Source: Dicyema japonicum
Taxonomy: Eukaryota > Dicyemida > Rhombozoa > Dicyemidae
Reading direction: 5' to 3'
DNA length: 64,000 nt
Assembly: GCA_011109175.1 (NCBI GenBank)
Contig: RDEW01000036.1
Location: forward strand, 535,737 to 599,736
Shown here piece by piece: positions 23,131 to 33,664 of this stretch. Position numbers and translations under genes: made by a program. The notes under the pieces were generated by a model. The model did no database searches, was not told the DNA's origin, and saw only the letters and a program-made list of their open reading frames with translations. Each line of letters begins with the position of its first letter. Position 1 is the first letter of the stretch.

Positions 23131-23345
23131 AATATCGAATTTTTTAAAATGAAAACATTAATGTCTATTTGATTCCATTCTATCAGTAATTAACGGTGGA
23201 ACATTTCCATCCCTGTCAACCAGTTCTGGTCTCGGCTTCTCGTTCGCCTGTTTCTGACCGACGCAAACCGAAGGATCAGATCTCAATTATTCAGCTGAAC
23301 GGGATTAAAGGGAAAATTAATGAACTTAGCATTTATTTAGAAATT
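23130..23345 (+). repeat. LINE 5' end fragment, second copy
   Basis: Parallel to 13870-14075: a shared leader (AGTAATTAACGGTGGAACATTTCC) and then PVSDRRKPKDQISIIQLNGI and KGKINEL, the beginning of an APE-type endonuclease. The similarity stops abruptly at ATGAACTTAGCA in both copies. Confidence 0.7.
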
Positions 23346-23599
23346 AAATAGTTATATACTAATCATTCAAAAATCGAAGTTATCGGCTTCATGAATTTAA
23401 CAGACAGCAGTTTGACTGATTTATAGCTGGAGACTTTTTCCTCCGTTGACAAAACGGTTCCCTATATAAGGGGTCGCAGCCAGTCTCTTTGAGTTTTTTA
23501 TTTGGATCTTTCAATCATCGCAAATGATCACTTACATCTCCAATAAAAACATTTTAAAATAGTGTTCTTCCAAATTTTAAAAATCTCGCTTAATCATAA

Positions 23600-24010
23600 A
23601 TTCTGTTTGTGGATCTACAATTATGTCTATTAATATGAAAATAAGTAAAGAATCTGACAGAAAACGTCTTTTTCAGCCTCAATGGACTGAGACTTTTGCC
23701 ATCATGTCAGATCACCTTCAAAAATGTTTCCTTTGCCATGAAACATTCACCGAGAACAAAAATTCAAATCTGGAGAACTCTTTTATTCAAATAGTGGTAA
23801 TTTTCAAGAAAATATCCAATTGGCGATGCACGAAACTATCTGTGGAAGAACTCCTAAAAATATTAAAAAGTTGAAAATTATTGGAACCAGTTTCCAAGAC
23901 TACTAATATTGGAAAATTCATCGTCAGTCATTATTGCAAAAATGGGGAAACCATTCACAGATGGTGAATACATCAAATCCTGTCTTATAAAATTGTCACT
24001 ATTCCAAGTA
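23600..24010 (+). pseudogene. hAT transposase N-terminal fragment (GTF2IRD2/EPM2AIP1-like)
   Basis: The frame at 23623-23874 reads SDRKRLFQPQWTETFAIMSD, then LQKCFLCHETFTENKNSNLE, a BED-like zinc finger (CxxC) after the typical RxFxxxWTxxF start. After a frame change: HGNFQENIQ-like sequence, then IAKMGKPFTDGEYIKSCL, the next conserved block of this transposase group. The histidines of the finger are lost to the frameshift. It is a decayed N-terminal piece. Confidence 0.6.
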
Positions 24011-24329
24011 ATTTTTAAAAGTTTTTAAAAATTACTGAAAATTTCGGAATTGGCAAATTTAAGAGAGTTTACTGTATTTCTCTTTTTTCAGAACAAATCG
24101 AATACATCTACAATGTGCAAGTTGGAAATGTCAAATTTTGCGAAAGACGACAACTTAAGCCGACCATCTTATGAAGTATAGAATTATTTTAATTGTTATC
24201 TTGTAACATGCTGTAGAGAGGCACATACAATTGCCGAAAATCTTTATATCCACGAACAAATGTCTAAGTTTATCAAGAAACGAAAATTTCAAATTTACAA
24301 AAATTTGGAAAACAATCTTTAGTTACAGA

Positions 24330-24480
24330 GAATTGCATATTTGGTTTCAATTTATGAAAAAACCACGACGCACGTGAAACCCGATGGCTTCTCCAGTTGA
24401 TCTCCGTTGCAATCGTAAGAGGCAACGCAACGTCGATAATCTCGGCGGGGTTCACTTTGGATGGATGGCTGTGTTAATTT
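24330..24480 (+). repeat. LINE-X C-terminal coding repeat, copy 1
   Basis: A broken plus-strand frame reads LLQLISVAIVRGNATSII then SAGFTLDGWL. The same peptide, with small changes, is encoded at 42490-42640, 54360-54460 (minus), and 63395-63465 (minus), with a weaker relative at 58300-58400. LQLISVAI-x-RGNA is a C-terminal block I associate with reverse transcriptases of some LINE groups. Confidence 0.55.
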
Positions 24481-24489
24481 TTTTATTAA

Positions 24490-24790
24490 CCTCGGATACA
24501 CCGAGAAAGAAGTTAAAGTAAACAACTAATTAAGTGTATCCAGTTTCCACTTCTACAGAGTCCATCCGGAATCAACATAAAAGGTAAGACGTCATTACAT
24601 GCAGTTGTGGAAACCCCTCCAGTGGAGTGGGGAAGAGCAAATGATCTTTTTCGTGCCGGCTGCACTGGGCGTCACCTAGACGGGTGGATCACATGACGCC
24701 ACTCTATTAGGAAGAGAGAGGAAGAACAGACAAACAAGCAGAAAACTTCAACCAATTAACCACACAGCACCACATGGCGCCAATTGTTTT
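24490..24790 (-). repeat. 280-base dispersed repeat, copy 2
   Basis: Nearly identical to 4520-4800. On the minus strand it ends with TTTCTCGGTGTATCCGAGGTTAATAAAAAAA: a small perfect stem (CTCGG/CCGAG) followed by an A-rich tail, much as in the LINE-B 3' ends and the copy at 57.8 kb. Confidence 0.7.
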
Positions 24791-25009
24791 AAATAAATAT
24801 TAAATTTTAATTTATGAGAAACTGAATATATTTACATTTTCGCTACAAGGAAAATGCAAAACTGTTTGATTTTGAACGATAAAGTAATAAAAACGGAAAA
24901 TCGAATTTTGTCGTTTATCCGTAAATAAAATGCTTTGCTGTTTTGCAAGAGTATTTTAATGAATCAAATGCGCATTGGACGATACAGTACTTCAGGACAT
25001 CAAAGATCA

Positions 25010-25720
25010 TTTGGTAATTTTGGATGATGACTGGGGAGATTTTTGTCAATAAAGTCAAAATTTGATGTTTTTTAAAATTGTCTAAAACTTTAAAAAATGT
25101 GGTTTTTAGTCAAAAATATCGAAAGTCTATTGTTAGAAAATATCCTGATAAATTTTCTATCAACTCACAAGGAAATCTTTTTTGCAATTTATGTAGACAT
25201 TTGTAACTGCAAAAAAGAATTTTTTAATTAAAATACATCAAATTAGCAGGTTTATTATTTTTATTACTATTTTACAGCCGTCAACAAAATAAAACTAACT
25301 GATTTTCTCGTCCCATCTGCCATTCATGAGTCGATATAGTCACTAAGGCTTTTGTGGAATCCGATATTCCCTTGCATAAGTTAAACAGTAAACTTACGAG
25401 ACTTGTTTAGAGAATTGGACATAATCTTCCTTCTACTTACCCTTGGCGAAAAAGTGTAGAAAATTTATGGCAGAAGCAGAGTGACATAATTAAGCAATTT
25501 TTGAGGTTTTATTTTCATATATATCTAAAGACCGAAATTTTAAACTCGAAAACGTTTTGAATTACATTATTCTGTATTTAATAAAAATTTTGAGTTGTTT
25601 TTATACTAAAAATTATTTTGTAGATATATATATCATAAAGTCAAAAAATCAAAATTTTGAACTTTTAAAGTCAATAAATCATTTTTAGGTCAAAATATCC
25701 GATTTATAATGTCAAAAAAT
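25010..25720 (+). mobile_element. hAT-like element (CGGBP1-type), degenerate
   Basis: The segment begins with GGGGAGATTTTTGTCAATAAA, a sequence shared with 44240-44265, 54530-54565 and, more loosely, 53288-53320. Downstream the frames give KSIVRKYPDKFSINSQGNLF then CNLCRHL, and later FVESDIPLHKLNSKLTRLV. This matches the BED-like finger and following helix of CGGBP1-type hAT transposases. The rest is lost or too decayed to read. The right end contains repeated AAAGTCAAAAAATC words. Confidence 0.5.
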
Positions 25721-26094
25721 CGTCCTAATGACATTGCGAAATATTTTCCGGATAAATTTGATGACGATTGAGTTCAAATCCAAAGTTAAGTAATACCAGC
25801 AAATCTAACATAAATTGAATATGAAAATAATAATGATTTGATATCAGAATCAACGTCAAATCAGATTTATAAAATGAATTTCTTTTTAATTTTTGGAGAG
25901 CATACATTTCAAAATATGCTGATATCTCAGGAAAGGCTATACGTACACTATTACCTTTTCCAACGACTACTTATGCGAGTCGGAGTTTCCAATGTATACA
26001 TAAGGATACAGTTGTCAACAATAACTCCTAACGTTACACAACTATGCAAAGAGTTATCTCAATGTTCACATTAAAATTGTTTTGGTTATTACGA

Positions 26095-26188
26095 ATAAGA
26101 ATTTTAAGTAATATTGTAAGAATTGATTGAAAGGGTTCCAAAAAATTATCCCAAAAGGGTTCCGCGAGCATCTTAAAATTGGGAACCA
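26095..26188 (-). repeat. hAT terminal sequence fragment
   Basis: Read from the right, CCAGTGGTTCCCAATTTTAA then GATGCTCGCGGAACCCTTTT has the CAGTGGTTCCCAA start of many hAT termini. No partner terminus was found nearby. Confidence 0.45.
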
Positions 26189-26329
26189 CTGGATTATGGT
26201 AATTAGCGGATGGATTAGGGTAATTAGAAAAGGAGTTAGTTTGAATTAGAGAATGAATTAGTTTAATTAGAGAAGGACTTAGTTCAAATTAGAGAATGGA
26301 TTAGGATGAATTGGATCCATTTAACTAAA

Positions 26330-27073
26330 GAAGCCTAGCATAGCGCAGTAATAAATTCCTTCCTCCTTACTTTATTGGAAGGGGATTCATATTGGCGGAT
26401 AGTTGACCTAATTGAAATAAATGTTTATGAGTTTAAGGGAATAATATAATTTGCTAAAATCAATTCATGGAAATGAATACCTAATACCCCAACAAACAAA
26501 ATCAATCCTCAATAGGATTACTTACGTACACACAAAATATATAAACTATTACGAAATGCCTAGGAAATGTTCTCAAATTTTATTTTATTTCTTATTCTAT
26601 TAATTGTACCAAAAAAACTATAGCTATAACTACTCAACCAACAACAACGTCTAACACAACCCAACCACCAACAACAACATTTAACACAACCCAACCACCA
26701 ACAACAACATTTAACACAACCCAACCACCAACAACAACATCTAACACAACCCAACCACCAACAACAACATCTAACACAACCCAACCTTTAACAACAACTC
26801 CTATGGCTACAACTACTCAACCCCCAACAACAACTCCTATGGCTACAACAACCCAACCTACAACACTTCCTCTATGTAGACAACTACTACAACTACTCCA
26901 ACAAGATCAGGAATCGGAGCAAATACAATTTCAGGAAAACTAAGTAATCTTTCATATCACTTTTAGTTGTTCTTTCAGTAATAATCATGGTAGTTCGGTA
27001 ATAACCTACGATTCTAACATATTAACATTTAATTTGATTAATTTTGATTGTTCGGTTAATTGGGGTACTTGGA
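26330..27073 (+). repeat. Mucin-peptide repeat element, copy 3 (expanded tandem units)
   Basis: This copy has five successive 33-36-base units of the ACAACAACATCTAACACAAC type (26635-26785), more than the other two. As in copy 2 the A-run after the signal peptide puts a stop codon ahead of the repeats. The downstream homology ends at TTGGGGTACTTGGA (27073), earlier than in copies 1 and 2. Confidence 0.75.
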
Positions 27074-27454
27074 ATATTCTTGGAATATTCTTCAGTTAAA
27101 GAACATGTTATTTGACAGTTCTTCCCGTACCCACTACAAGCAAACTATTTTGTAGTTGTTTGATGAATGAGAGAAATTTGGTCTATTGATTACAAATGCA
27201 GTTTTCTCTCCCAGCTGACCCATATGCTGATCTTACTAGAAACTTTTACTTTTTGTTATTACTTTTTTGTTGGCTATCAGTTTATTTGTTTAATAAATCA
27301 ATTCCGAGTTAACTCAAACAAAATAAGCCCAAATAAATATAATGTGAAAGAAATACTCAATTATGAAGCATTATAAATTTTATAGCACCAACTCCCAATT
27401 ATTTATTTTATTTTTAATAACCCCTGATTTCTGGAGAATGGTTGAGTTATATCA

Positions 27455-28125
27455 AGTTCCCAAAGTGAAGTGAGGGACGCATTCTTTCAAAGTATCTTCC
27501 ATATCAGGCATTTTGAGAACTAATTGGGGCACGTAACGCCAAAAAATCAGAGGTTTCCCCAAAAACATAGGTTTTCCATGTAGCTCGATAAATAAACAAA
27601 AATAACATTATTTTTTAAAGTAATCAGTTATTTTCAATTTATTCATTTTTTATTCCTACCGTCACTCTTTCTGAAAAATCGTGAAGATAGTCTCCAATCA
27701 AAAATGTTGCCTCTAGTTTTCGATTAAATTTATACTTTTTGATATTTATAGTTCACATCTATATCCTCATAGAGATATGCATCACTATCTTCTTTAATTT
27801 CACATTCATCAATAGCAGTATTAAATATTTCTTCCGCGTCACATTAATAAAATCGATATTACTAAACGTTGATTTTTTTAAAAATCATTTTTTCATGCAC
27901 AAATGTCTCCTGTCATCCACGCATTTTTGGACAGAGTATAAACTTACATAAATTTCAAGAGAAAATATAATAAAAAATTAATGAATAGAAGTTATAAATT
28001 TAATTGATTTGTCATACTTTTGGTAGAAAATTTATAGAGCACCCAAAAAACGGAGTTTTCCCCAAAAATAGTGGTGCCCCATTTAGGAGGTGCGTCCTAA
28101 ATGGAGGTCGGACTGTATCCACTTT
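27455..28125. mobile_element. Possible MITE-like element with imperfect inverted ends
   Basis: The right end read in reverse (TACAGTCCGACCTCCATTTA, then GGACGCACCTCCTAAATGGG) and the left part (GGGACGCATTC..., CTAATTGGGGCACG) share GGACGCA and CTAA-TGGGGCAC in inverted orientation. TA precedes CAGT at the right, as for Tigger-like elements. Inside are only short AT-rich frames. The assignment is tentative. Confidence 0.35.
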
Positions 28126-28329
28126 AAAGAGATGAGGGTATCAAGTGTAATATACCTACGTCATAGTGCCCCAGAGCTACGTCTCCAGGAAAGAAACACT
28201 CCACACTAACACCTCTTGAATCCCTGATTCGGAAAAACCGAGGAGTAGGAAACTATAATTATCAAATTCTACCCCCAAGAAAGACTTTCATAGCCTCAAG
28301 AAAGGTCATTTGGCCAAGATAAAGTCACT

Positions 28330-28420
28330 GCTGCAACGTGTTGGATCACGTGATTAGTTAGTTCGGTTTTTACTAGGTCTTTGGAATTTTACATTTAAGA
28401 GTGAGACTCGCACGTCTTGA
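28330..28420 (+). repeat. LINE-B 3' end fragment
   Basis: GTTGGATCACGTGATTAGTTAG followed by GGTCTTTGGAATTTTACATTT matches the 3' termini at 45.65 kb and 52.44 kb (GATCACATGAGTAGT, TCTTTTGGAATTTTTATTTT). Only the last codons and 3' end are present. Confidence 0.5.
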
Positions 28421-28614
28421 GAAGTCCACGATATCTTTGTTTGCCATGAACCACCAGAACTCGACTGGAGGATATGTCTTGATTCAAAGAGCTTGGAGGA
28501 TCTCCTAAGCCGAGTAATCAAGGGAAGTTCAAAAATTAAGGAAGTTAAATTTAATCAGAGATAAAAATTTAGTTATCATAATTGGTTAACCAAATTTAAT
28601 AAAATAGCAACGTT

Positions 28615-28730
28615 GTGTCGTGTGGTATCACGTGGCTACTTGATCGAAGATTATTTTTCCTTCAATCTGGTGGTGTCGTGTGGTATCACGTGGCTACTTG
28701 ATCGAAGATTATTTTTCCTTCAATCTGGTG
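28615..28730. repeat. Perfect 58-base tandem duplication
   Basis: Two identical copies (28615-28672 and 28673-28730) of a unit containing GTGGTATCACGTGGCTACTT and TTTTTCCTTCAATCTGGTG. The identity makes this a recent event. It lies at the left of a LINE-B 3' fragment. Confidence 0.9.
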
Positions 28731-28739
28731 GTGTCATCG

Positions 28740-28965
28740 GATCCACCTTACTTAAGAGACTCCCGATACCTGGTCGGCATTCAAAGGGGCCCATCTATTA
28801 ATTCCACTGGGACACAAATTCGCTGCCTAGCGACAAGTTCTAGAATCGACCTCAGCTCCCCGGACGACGATCTTTGTGTTTTGGATGAGGGTTCGCTGGA
28901 ACGCGTAAGGATCAGGAATTAGTTTGGTTTTACCCCTGGTCTTTGTAATAATTTAATTGGTCAAA
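28740..28965 (+). repeat. LINE-B related 3' fragment
   Basis: The frame reads TQIRCLATSSRIDLSSPDDD, then ERVRIRN, and the DNA continues GGATCAGGAATTAGTTTGGT, CCCCTGGTCTTTG, close to the LINE-B termini (GGGATCAC..AGT..GGTCTTTGG). It is too short for a firm assignment. Confidence 0.4.
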
Positions 28966-29269
28966 ATCATGACTGACCGATATCTTAATTATAGTGACGA
29001 ATTAATCATTTTAAAGAACAAATATTATGCCGAGATCTCCCCATACTCACTACTTAATTTTAATGGGTACTACTTTAAGAGAAATTCATGTCAAGTAGAC
29101 ACATTGTGATTTATTTACTACCAGGTGACCACTTGAAATTCATTCTACTTAGAAAATTCTTTACGATTTAAATGGTTTTACTGTACTCATTTTGCTAACC
29201 TAGGCTATCCCCTGAATAGGTCTTATCCTGTTCCCACAGTTGAAATAACCCTTCCAACCATATTCACCA

Positions 29270-29385
29270 TTTTAAGAACCTCTTCACTGGAGTAGGGAGA
29301 GAAGAATCATTTTTGGATAACAGCCAGGCACTGGGGGTTCCAGTAGTTAAATGAATCCCATGACGCCTCTTAGGAATTGAAAATG
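29270..29385. repeat. Diverged trace of the 280-base repeat
   Basis: GAACCTCTTCACTGGAGTAG, GGCACTGGGGGTTCC, and CCCATGACGCCTCTTAGGAA follow the same order as in the copies at 4.6 and 24.6 kb, but with many changes. Confidence 0.4.
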
Positions 29386-29517
29386 TATTATTTAAACTTA
29401 ATTAATTATTTAAACTTAATTAAAATGCTTCTATGAATTAAATTTAAAATAAATAAAAAGACCACAAAGTTAGCTAAAATAAACCATTATTAGTGACACA
29501 ATCCCTTATTACGACGA

Positions 29518-30658
29518 CTAAAACAAGGACTGGAAGATTTCATTTTCCAGTCCTTCCTTCACTATTGTGACAGGTTTTAACTTATCTTGGATACCATGAA
29601 TGAATTTCTATAATTTCAAAGTCTCCTCTTACCTGAGCATAGGCAATTCCGTTTCTCTTCTCACACTCGTTCGCATTCTTTCCGATCCACACATACACCC
29701 CACTGGCATGATTCACTATGAAAACGTCCTACAATCAATATTTCGACCACATTTGGATCAAGATATTGGCGGGAAATTTTGGAAATATTTAAATCAGTAT
29801 ATTCTATTTTTCCTGATTCATTGCTCACTTTAAGGATTTGATCCTTTTTATGCTTATGGTGCACTTGTTTGTCGACTTGCTCGTCACTTAGTTTCTGCAC
29901 AAAGTCATCCTTTCAAATCACACCAACAAATACAGCGTCTCCACTCTCATAAACGACGATTTTAGCAGCCCCCCTATCCGCCACAATGTGTTGGCGAAGG
30001 TCATGGCTTTAACCCGCTCGCCCGTGTTACATTGAGCTCCGTACCAGATATTAACACGTGTCCCTTCATCAAGGATAAAAACGTCAGTTATATCCAGGCT
30101 ATGTCTGCTTGGGGGAACCTATTATAACTAATGAAGTCACCTCGACGACTCTCACATTTTTTTTCACTCCACAGAAGTGCAGCAATCGGGGACATATTCA
30201 TTTGCCTCTACTTTGTTAAATCCGCTCTCAGCTCCGCCGTTCATAATCCTAAGATTAATCCCATTAGCACATGATTTCATTAAAGTAGCTATGAAACAAG
30301 GCGGATTCGTGACCCTGGATCTCCCTGTGCTGAATTGCCTTGTCAGCCAAGTATGTGTCGAGTTCCACCGTCTTGTAGGCAGCAGTCCCGTATTCATCCT
30401 GTTATCGTAATAAGCATGCCAAATACAGCTGTACTGAAGTTGCCGATCCAAAAGTGGAGGTCGTACGAGATTTCGTTGGTGTTCGGGTCTTCTTGTAAGC
30501 CTACAAGTAAGACGATGGATGACTCTGAGGACTAGGTAGGAATCCCCGTTGTAGAATTTCCCGTAGAGACTTTTGTCCCATGGGGTCACTTTAAAGTTAA
30601 CAATGCGCCAAATAGTGAACCCTTCCTTTTCGGTTCCCTTCCATGCTGGTTCAGCCAT
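29518..30658 (-). CDS. Three-domain gelsolin/severin family actin-binding protein, seven micro-introns
   Basis: This family severs and caps actin filaments in the cytoplasm under calcium control. Spliced, the frame starts [20 protein letters not shown] and contains [12 protein letters not shown] and [10 protein letters not shown] (domain G1). It continues through [22 protein letters not shown] (G2) and [20 protein letters not shown] (G3), ending [12 protein letters not shown]. At about 325 residues it matches three-domain severin/CapG/fragmin proteins, not six-domain gelsolin. Seven GT-AG introns of 22, 28, 22, 22, 24, 22 and 25 bases restore family alignment. Two single bases appear to be missing, one in a C-run after NEYV (about 30188) and one in a G-run (about 29969-29980); adding two bases makes the coding length divisible by three. 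That could be sequencing error or a young pseudogene. Confidence 0.88.
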
Positions 30659-30904
30659 AGCGGAGGTTACTAATTTAAAGGGTTTGACTTACTTTTGACT
30701 TGTCTTTCAGTTTCGCTTCCAAATAGGGCTATATTTGTGTCTTGAATATCATAAATCTTCATTTTCTTCATTCTTGCTTTAGAAAATTGATTAATTCAGC
30801 TTTATAAGCTTAACTAACTTATAAATATATTATTTTAATTGGTTAACCATCAAAAACAATAAATAATAAATATTTTAATAAATTAATTATCACACTCTAC
30901 TTAC

Positions 30905-31189
30905 TTGCGGTCACCAATATATGCAGTTACTAAGAAATCAGATTATCACACCCACAGTTTGTCCATCCAATATTGTCCAAGCAAGTTCATCCCATTCAAC
31001 GCTCATTTCTCGTTCCTAGTTGAGCCAGTTGTCCATAATCCAAGAGTCATCAGTCATAATTACTTCATAAAGGCGGCCAACATGCCGAACATCCGCCTTT
31101 ATGATAACCTTATCAAATACCTCAAATACGACCATAGTTACGAGAAAACTCCAAACCTGTTATGGAGACTGGCTCAAGATACCCGTTAG
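30905..31189 (+). CDS. Possible RMDN-like (regulator of microtubule dynamics) exon
   Basis: The 94-residue frame ends with RLYDNLIKYLKYDHSYEKTP then NLLWRLAQDTR. The LY-x-LL ... LLWRLAR-x-x-R pattern is the first TPR-like repeat of RMDN1-3 proteins, which bind microtubules or mitochondria-ER contacts. I could not find the next conserved block downstream by removing a short intron. The piece may therefore be a truncated exon, or the similarity may be chance. The N-terminal half has no recognisable family. Confidence 0.35.
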   Translation: MRSPIYAVTKKSDYHTHSLSIQYCPSKFIPFNAHFSFLVEPVVHNPRVISHNYFIKAANMPNIRLYDNLIKYLKYDHSYEKTPNLLWRLAQDTR

Positions 31190-31491
31190 TTTCGACCTTC
31201 CCTTATCGGTCTGGATTGCTTAGTTAACTGAAGACACTCTTTTAACTCTGATAATCTTGAGTCAACAATAATTATCACAATCCATTTACATGCGGTTTCT
31301 CAGGAAACCCTAATTGATTAAACGGTAAAGTGCGCTCGCTACATGGGCGTGTGTAGGGTCAAGGAGGAACACTAGAATAAATTGAGGACTCTTTTGGGAC
31401 GATTCAGAGTCACATGGTTCTCTAGATCTAGTCTTCAGTTGTGGTCTTTTGACGTTATTTTATCATTCAATAAATCTTATTTTACATGTTA

Positions 31492-31840
31492 ATAATAATA
31501 ATAATAATAAAGCCTTTTCACGAGAGCCATAGTATTTTATAGCTCCGCATAGGCAGGACACACACTTTATTTAAGTAAAGAACAGTTAATTTTAACTAAT
31601 CGTAGAACCAAGGAATGATCTCACTTCTTTTTTTTTCTTTTTCTTGTGTGAGTGTCCTTTCTAGACAAATCCAGTTCCGCAGTGAGTATTCACTGATGAC
31701 GGCGTCACTCGTCAAACCATTTCTGCATCGTAGATGCGTGGAACCTTCCACCAGGTGAACAGCAGCGAGATTTGAACCCGTAGCCTAAGCCACTTAAGCC
31801 GACACCTAACCACTAAGCCACCCCAGAGAATGTTCCTCAG
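31492..31840 (-). mobile_element. Complete tRNA-derived SINE with 13-base target duplication
   Basis: The 349-base element is flanked by ATTTTACATGTTA on both sides (31479-31491 and 31841-31853). Read on the minus strand, after about 16 leader bases, it starts with a tRNA-like head: a box A (TGGCTTAGTGGTTAGG), then GTCGGCTTAAG, and a box B (GGGTTCAAATCTC), best resembling a tRNA-Leu type. A conserved GAAGGTTCCACGCATCTACG block follows, then a body of about 200 bases shared with 12784-13015, and an (ATT)n tail. Its end (TATGGCTCTCGTGAAAAGGC then TTTATTATTATT) resembles the LINE-A 3' end (TATGACTTCTCGGGAGTGCT then TTAAATAATAA), as expected if LINE-A machinery copies it. The internal promoter would recruit RNA polymerase III. 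Confidence 0.88.
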
Positions 31841-32021
31841 ATTTTACATGTTACTGTCTCTAATTCTGTCCTCCACCTAATCCTGTCATCAGAACGAGGT
31901 TTTTTGAAACAAATACACTATTTTGTTTCTATAAGGGCTGTCATAAAATATACGACCCCCTTCTCCAATGGACCAATCAGAATTTTCCCTACCAGAGGAC
32001 ATCTGTGTAAACCGTCTAGGC

Positions 32022-32637
32022 CAGTAGTTCTTAACAGGGGCGCTGGAACATATTAGAATGACGCTGGAATTTTAATTTTTTAATTATTATAAATATTTGC
32101 ATTAGGTTTTATAAATCATTTATCACGTGCTTTTCTAATTAATTCTACTTTGACTTTGTAGGTAAAGTCATATTTAGCAAATATGGATATCAACAATACT
32201 GGGTTTCTCATGTAAAATATCCTCAATTGTGGAATGAAATCGAAACACTTAATAGCATTTCCTTCAACATATCTATTGAAAGAGGATTTAGTGGAGTCTA
32301 CAATATTTTGACCAAAAAAAGAAATAAATTACAAATTGTGAATAGAGGAGATTTGAGACTAAGTCTGTCAACATAAAGGGATTGACAAATTCTCATCAAC
32401 CACAAGGCAGTCACTAAAATTGTTTTTATATGATAAAAAAGTTTTGTTTGTGAATAAACTTTTTAATTTTCAAAATAATTAGTAATATTTGATAATATTA
32501 AAATTTGGTCAGTTGGCACTCTATTGACTGAAAAAACAGTTTCGACGTACAATTTGAACAAAATTGCAAAATAAATCCGCAATTGAAAATAATTAGATCT
32601 TAAGGAGGCGCTGACTTAAAAAGGTTAAGAACTACAG
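32022..32637 (+). mobile_element. Short hAT transposon with 8-base target duplication
   Basis: The ends are inverted (CAGTAGTTCTTAACAGGGGC at the left and CTGTAGTTCTTAACCTTTTT read from the right) and the element is flanked by GTCTAGGC on both sides (32014-32021, 32638-32645). Inside, a frame at about 32250-32380 reads SIERGFSGVYNILTKKRNKL then QIVNRGDLRLSLS, the hAT C-terminal dimerisation motif. The BED finger and catalytic region are absent, so this 616-base element is a non-autonomous deletion derivative of a different family from the one at 19.9 kb. Confidence 0.92.
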
Positions 32638-32639
32638 GT

Positions 32640-33660
32640 CTAGGCTATGGAAACCACTCCTCTCCACTAACATAAAATAAGCTGGAAAATAAAATGTGTC
32701 TCTCGTTCACTTTGCAACCTCTCCAAGTTGACGCAAATCACCTCTCCAAGTGTCCATAACTTATAAAAAGTCAATCCACCAGACGAAAGTGACCAATAAC
32801 CACTGACCTCCTACAAGTTAGCGAGGCATCGGTAACTTATCTAACTATATATATTCATATCGAGTCATTTTTTGTTCTCTAATCTCAATATACTTTAATT
32901 ATGCCACGTGCTAATCACTAATATTGAATATCCCCCATATGGTGCAGTTGATTCAATACGATTGGAAGTAAGGCTGAGTTTAATGAAAAACCACACTCAA
33001 CGTCACATAACGGTAAATCCATTATGAGAAAGATAAGTGGAATCCACTCCCTCAGCACCATGGAAACAAAAAAAGCTCATAAAGTTTCCTTCAGATTCCA
33101 ACATGCAATTGATGATGTCAGCGACATCTGCCATAAAGTATGTTATCCACTATCAGAAATGAAGGACTCGTTGTCCTGAGGATTCACTCCCGAACTCCCG
33201 GGCCCATATAAGATGAGACAATAATAAAAACTTAACTTTCCTCAACACATCAATTAACAAAAACAACAGCCCCTCCCTATGGAGAAATCCCTCCCACCAT
33301 ATACTGAGGCTAAATAACTAGAATATTTTTATCTAATTCGTTAACACCATTAACCATCAAAAAACAAGGATCCCTGTTACCTTCAACATTGTAAAATCCA
33401 CTCCTTAGCTATCTCCCACTCTAATACTTATTTTATCCCCACAAAAACTTTATAATGTCAAGAAGACACGAAATATGAAACATTAACAGTAAAAACGACG
33501 AAAGACAGCTTAAAGAGTTCTAGGAAAGTCACAAAAGATGTTCCCGTTGAGGTGGTGGGTTTTAGTTTGTCCATTCCAGAATGAAAGAGCTCAGAGGATC
33601 ATCAATAATCAGAAAGTATTAGTCAGTTAGAATGTTAATATTGTTTAAAGCATGAACGGG
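32640..33660. other. Intergenic stretch, no gene seen
   Basis: AT-rich sequence downstream of RSPH9 with no supported frame. Several short near-repeats of TCCACT/AATCCACTCC occur between 33000 and 33420. Nothing else can be supported. Confidence 0.45.
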
Positions 33661-33664
33661 AGAT

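Noticed and set aside
26560-26784. Minus-strand frame with repeated GCVRCCCWWL units
   Set aside because: It is the complement of the Thr-rich mucin repeats in copy 3; the regular Cys/Trp pattern follows from ACAACA repeats read backwards.
30905-31189. Full RMDN gene
   Set aside because: Only one block of the family is seen and no downstream exon fits, so it is listed as a low-confidence exon only.
31315-31370. Possible tRNA gene (GGTAAAGTGCGCTCGCTACATG)
   Set aside because: It resembles part of a tRNA but has no matching acceptor stem and no B box at the right distance.
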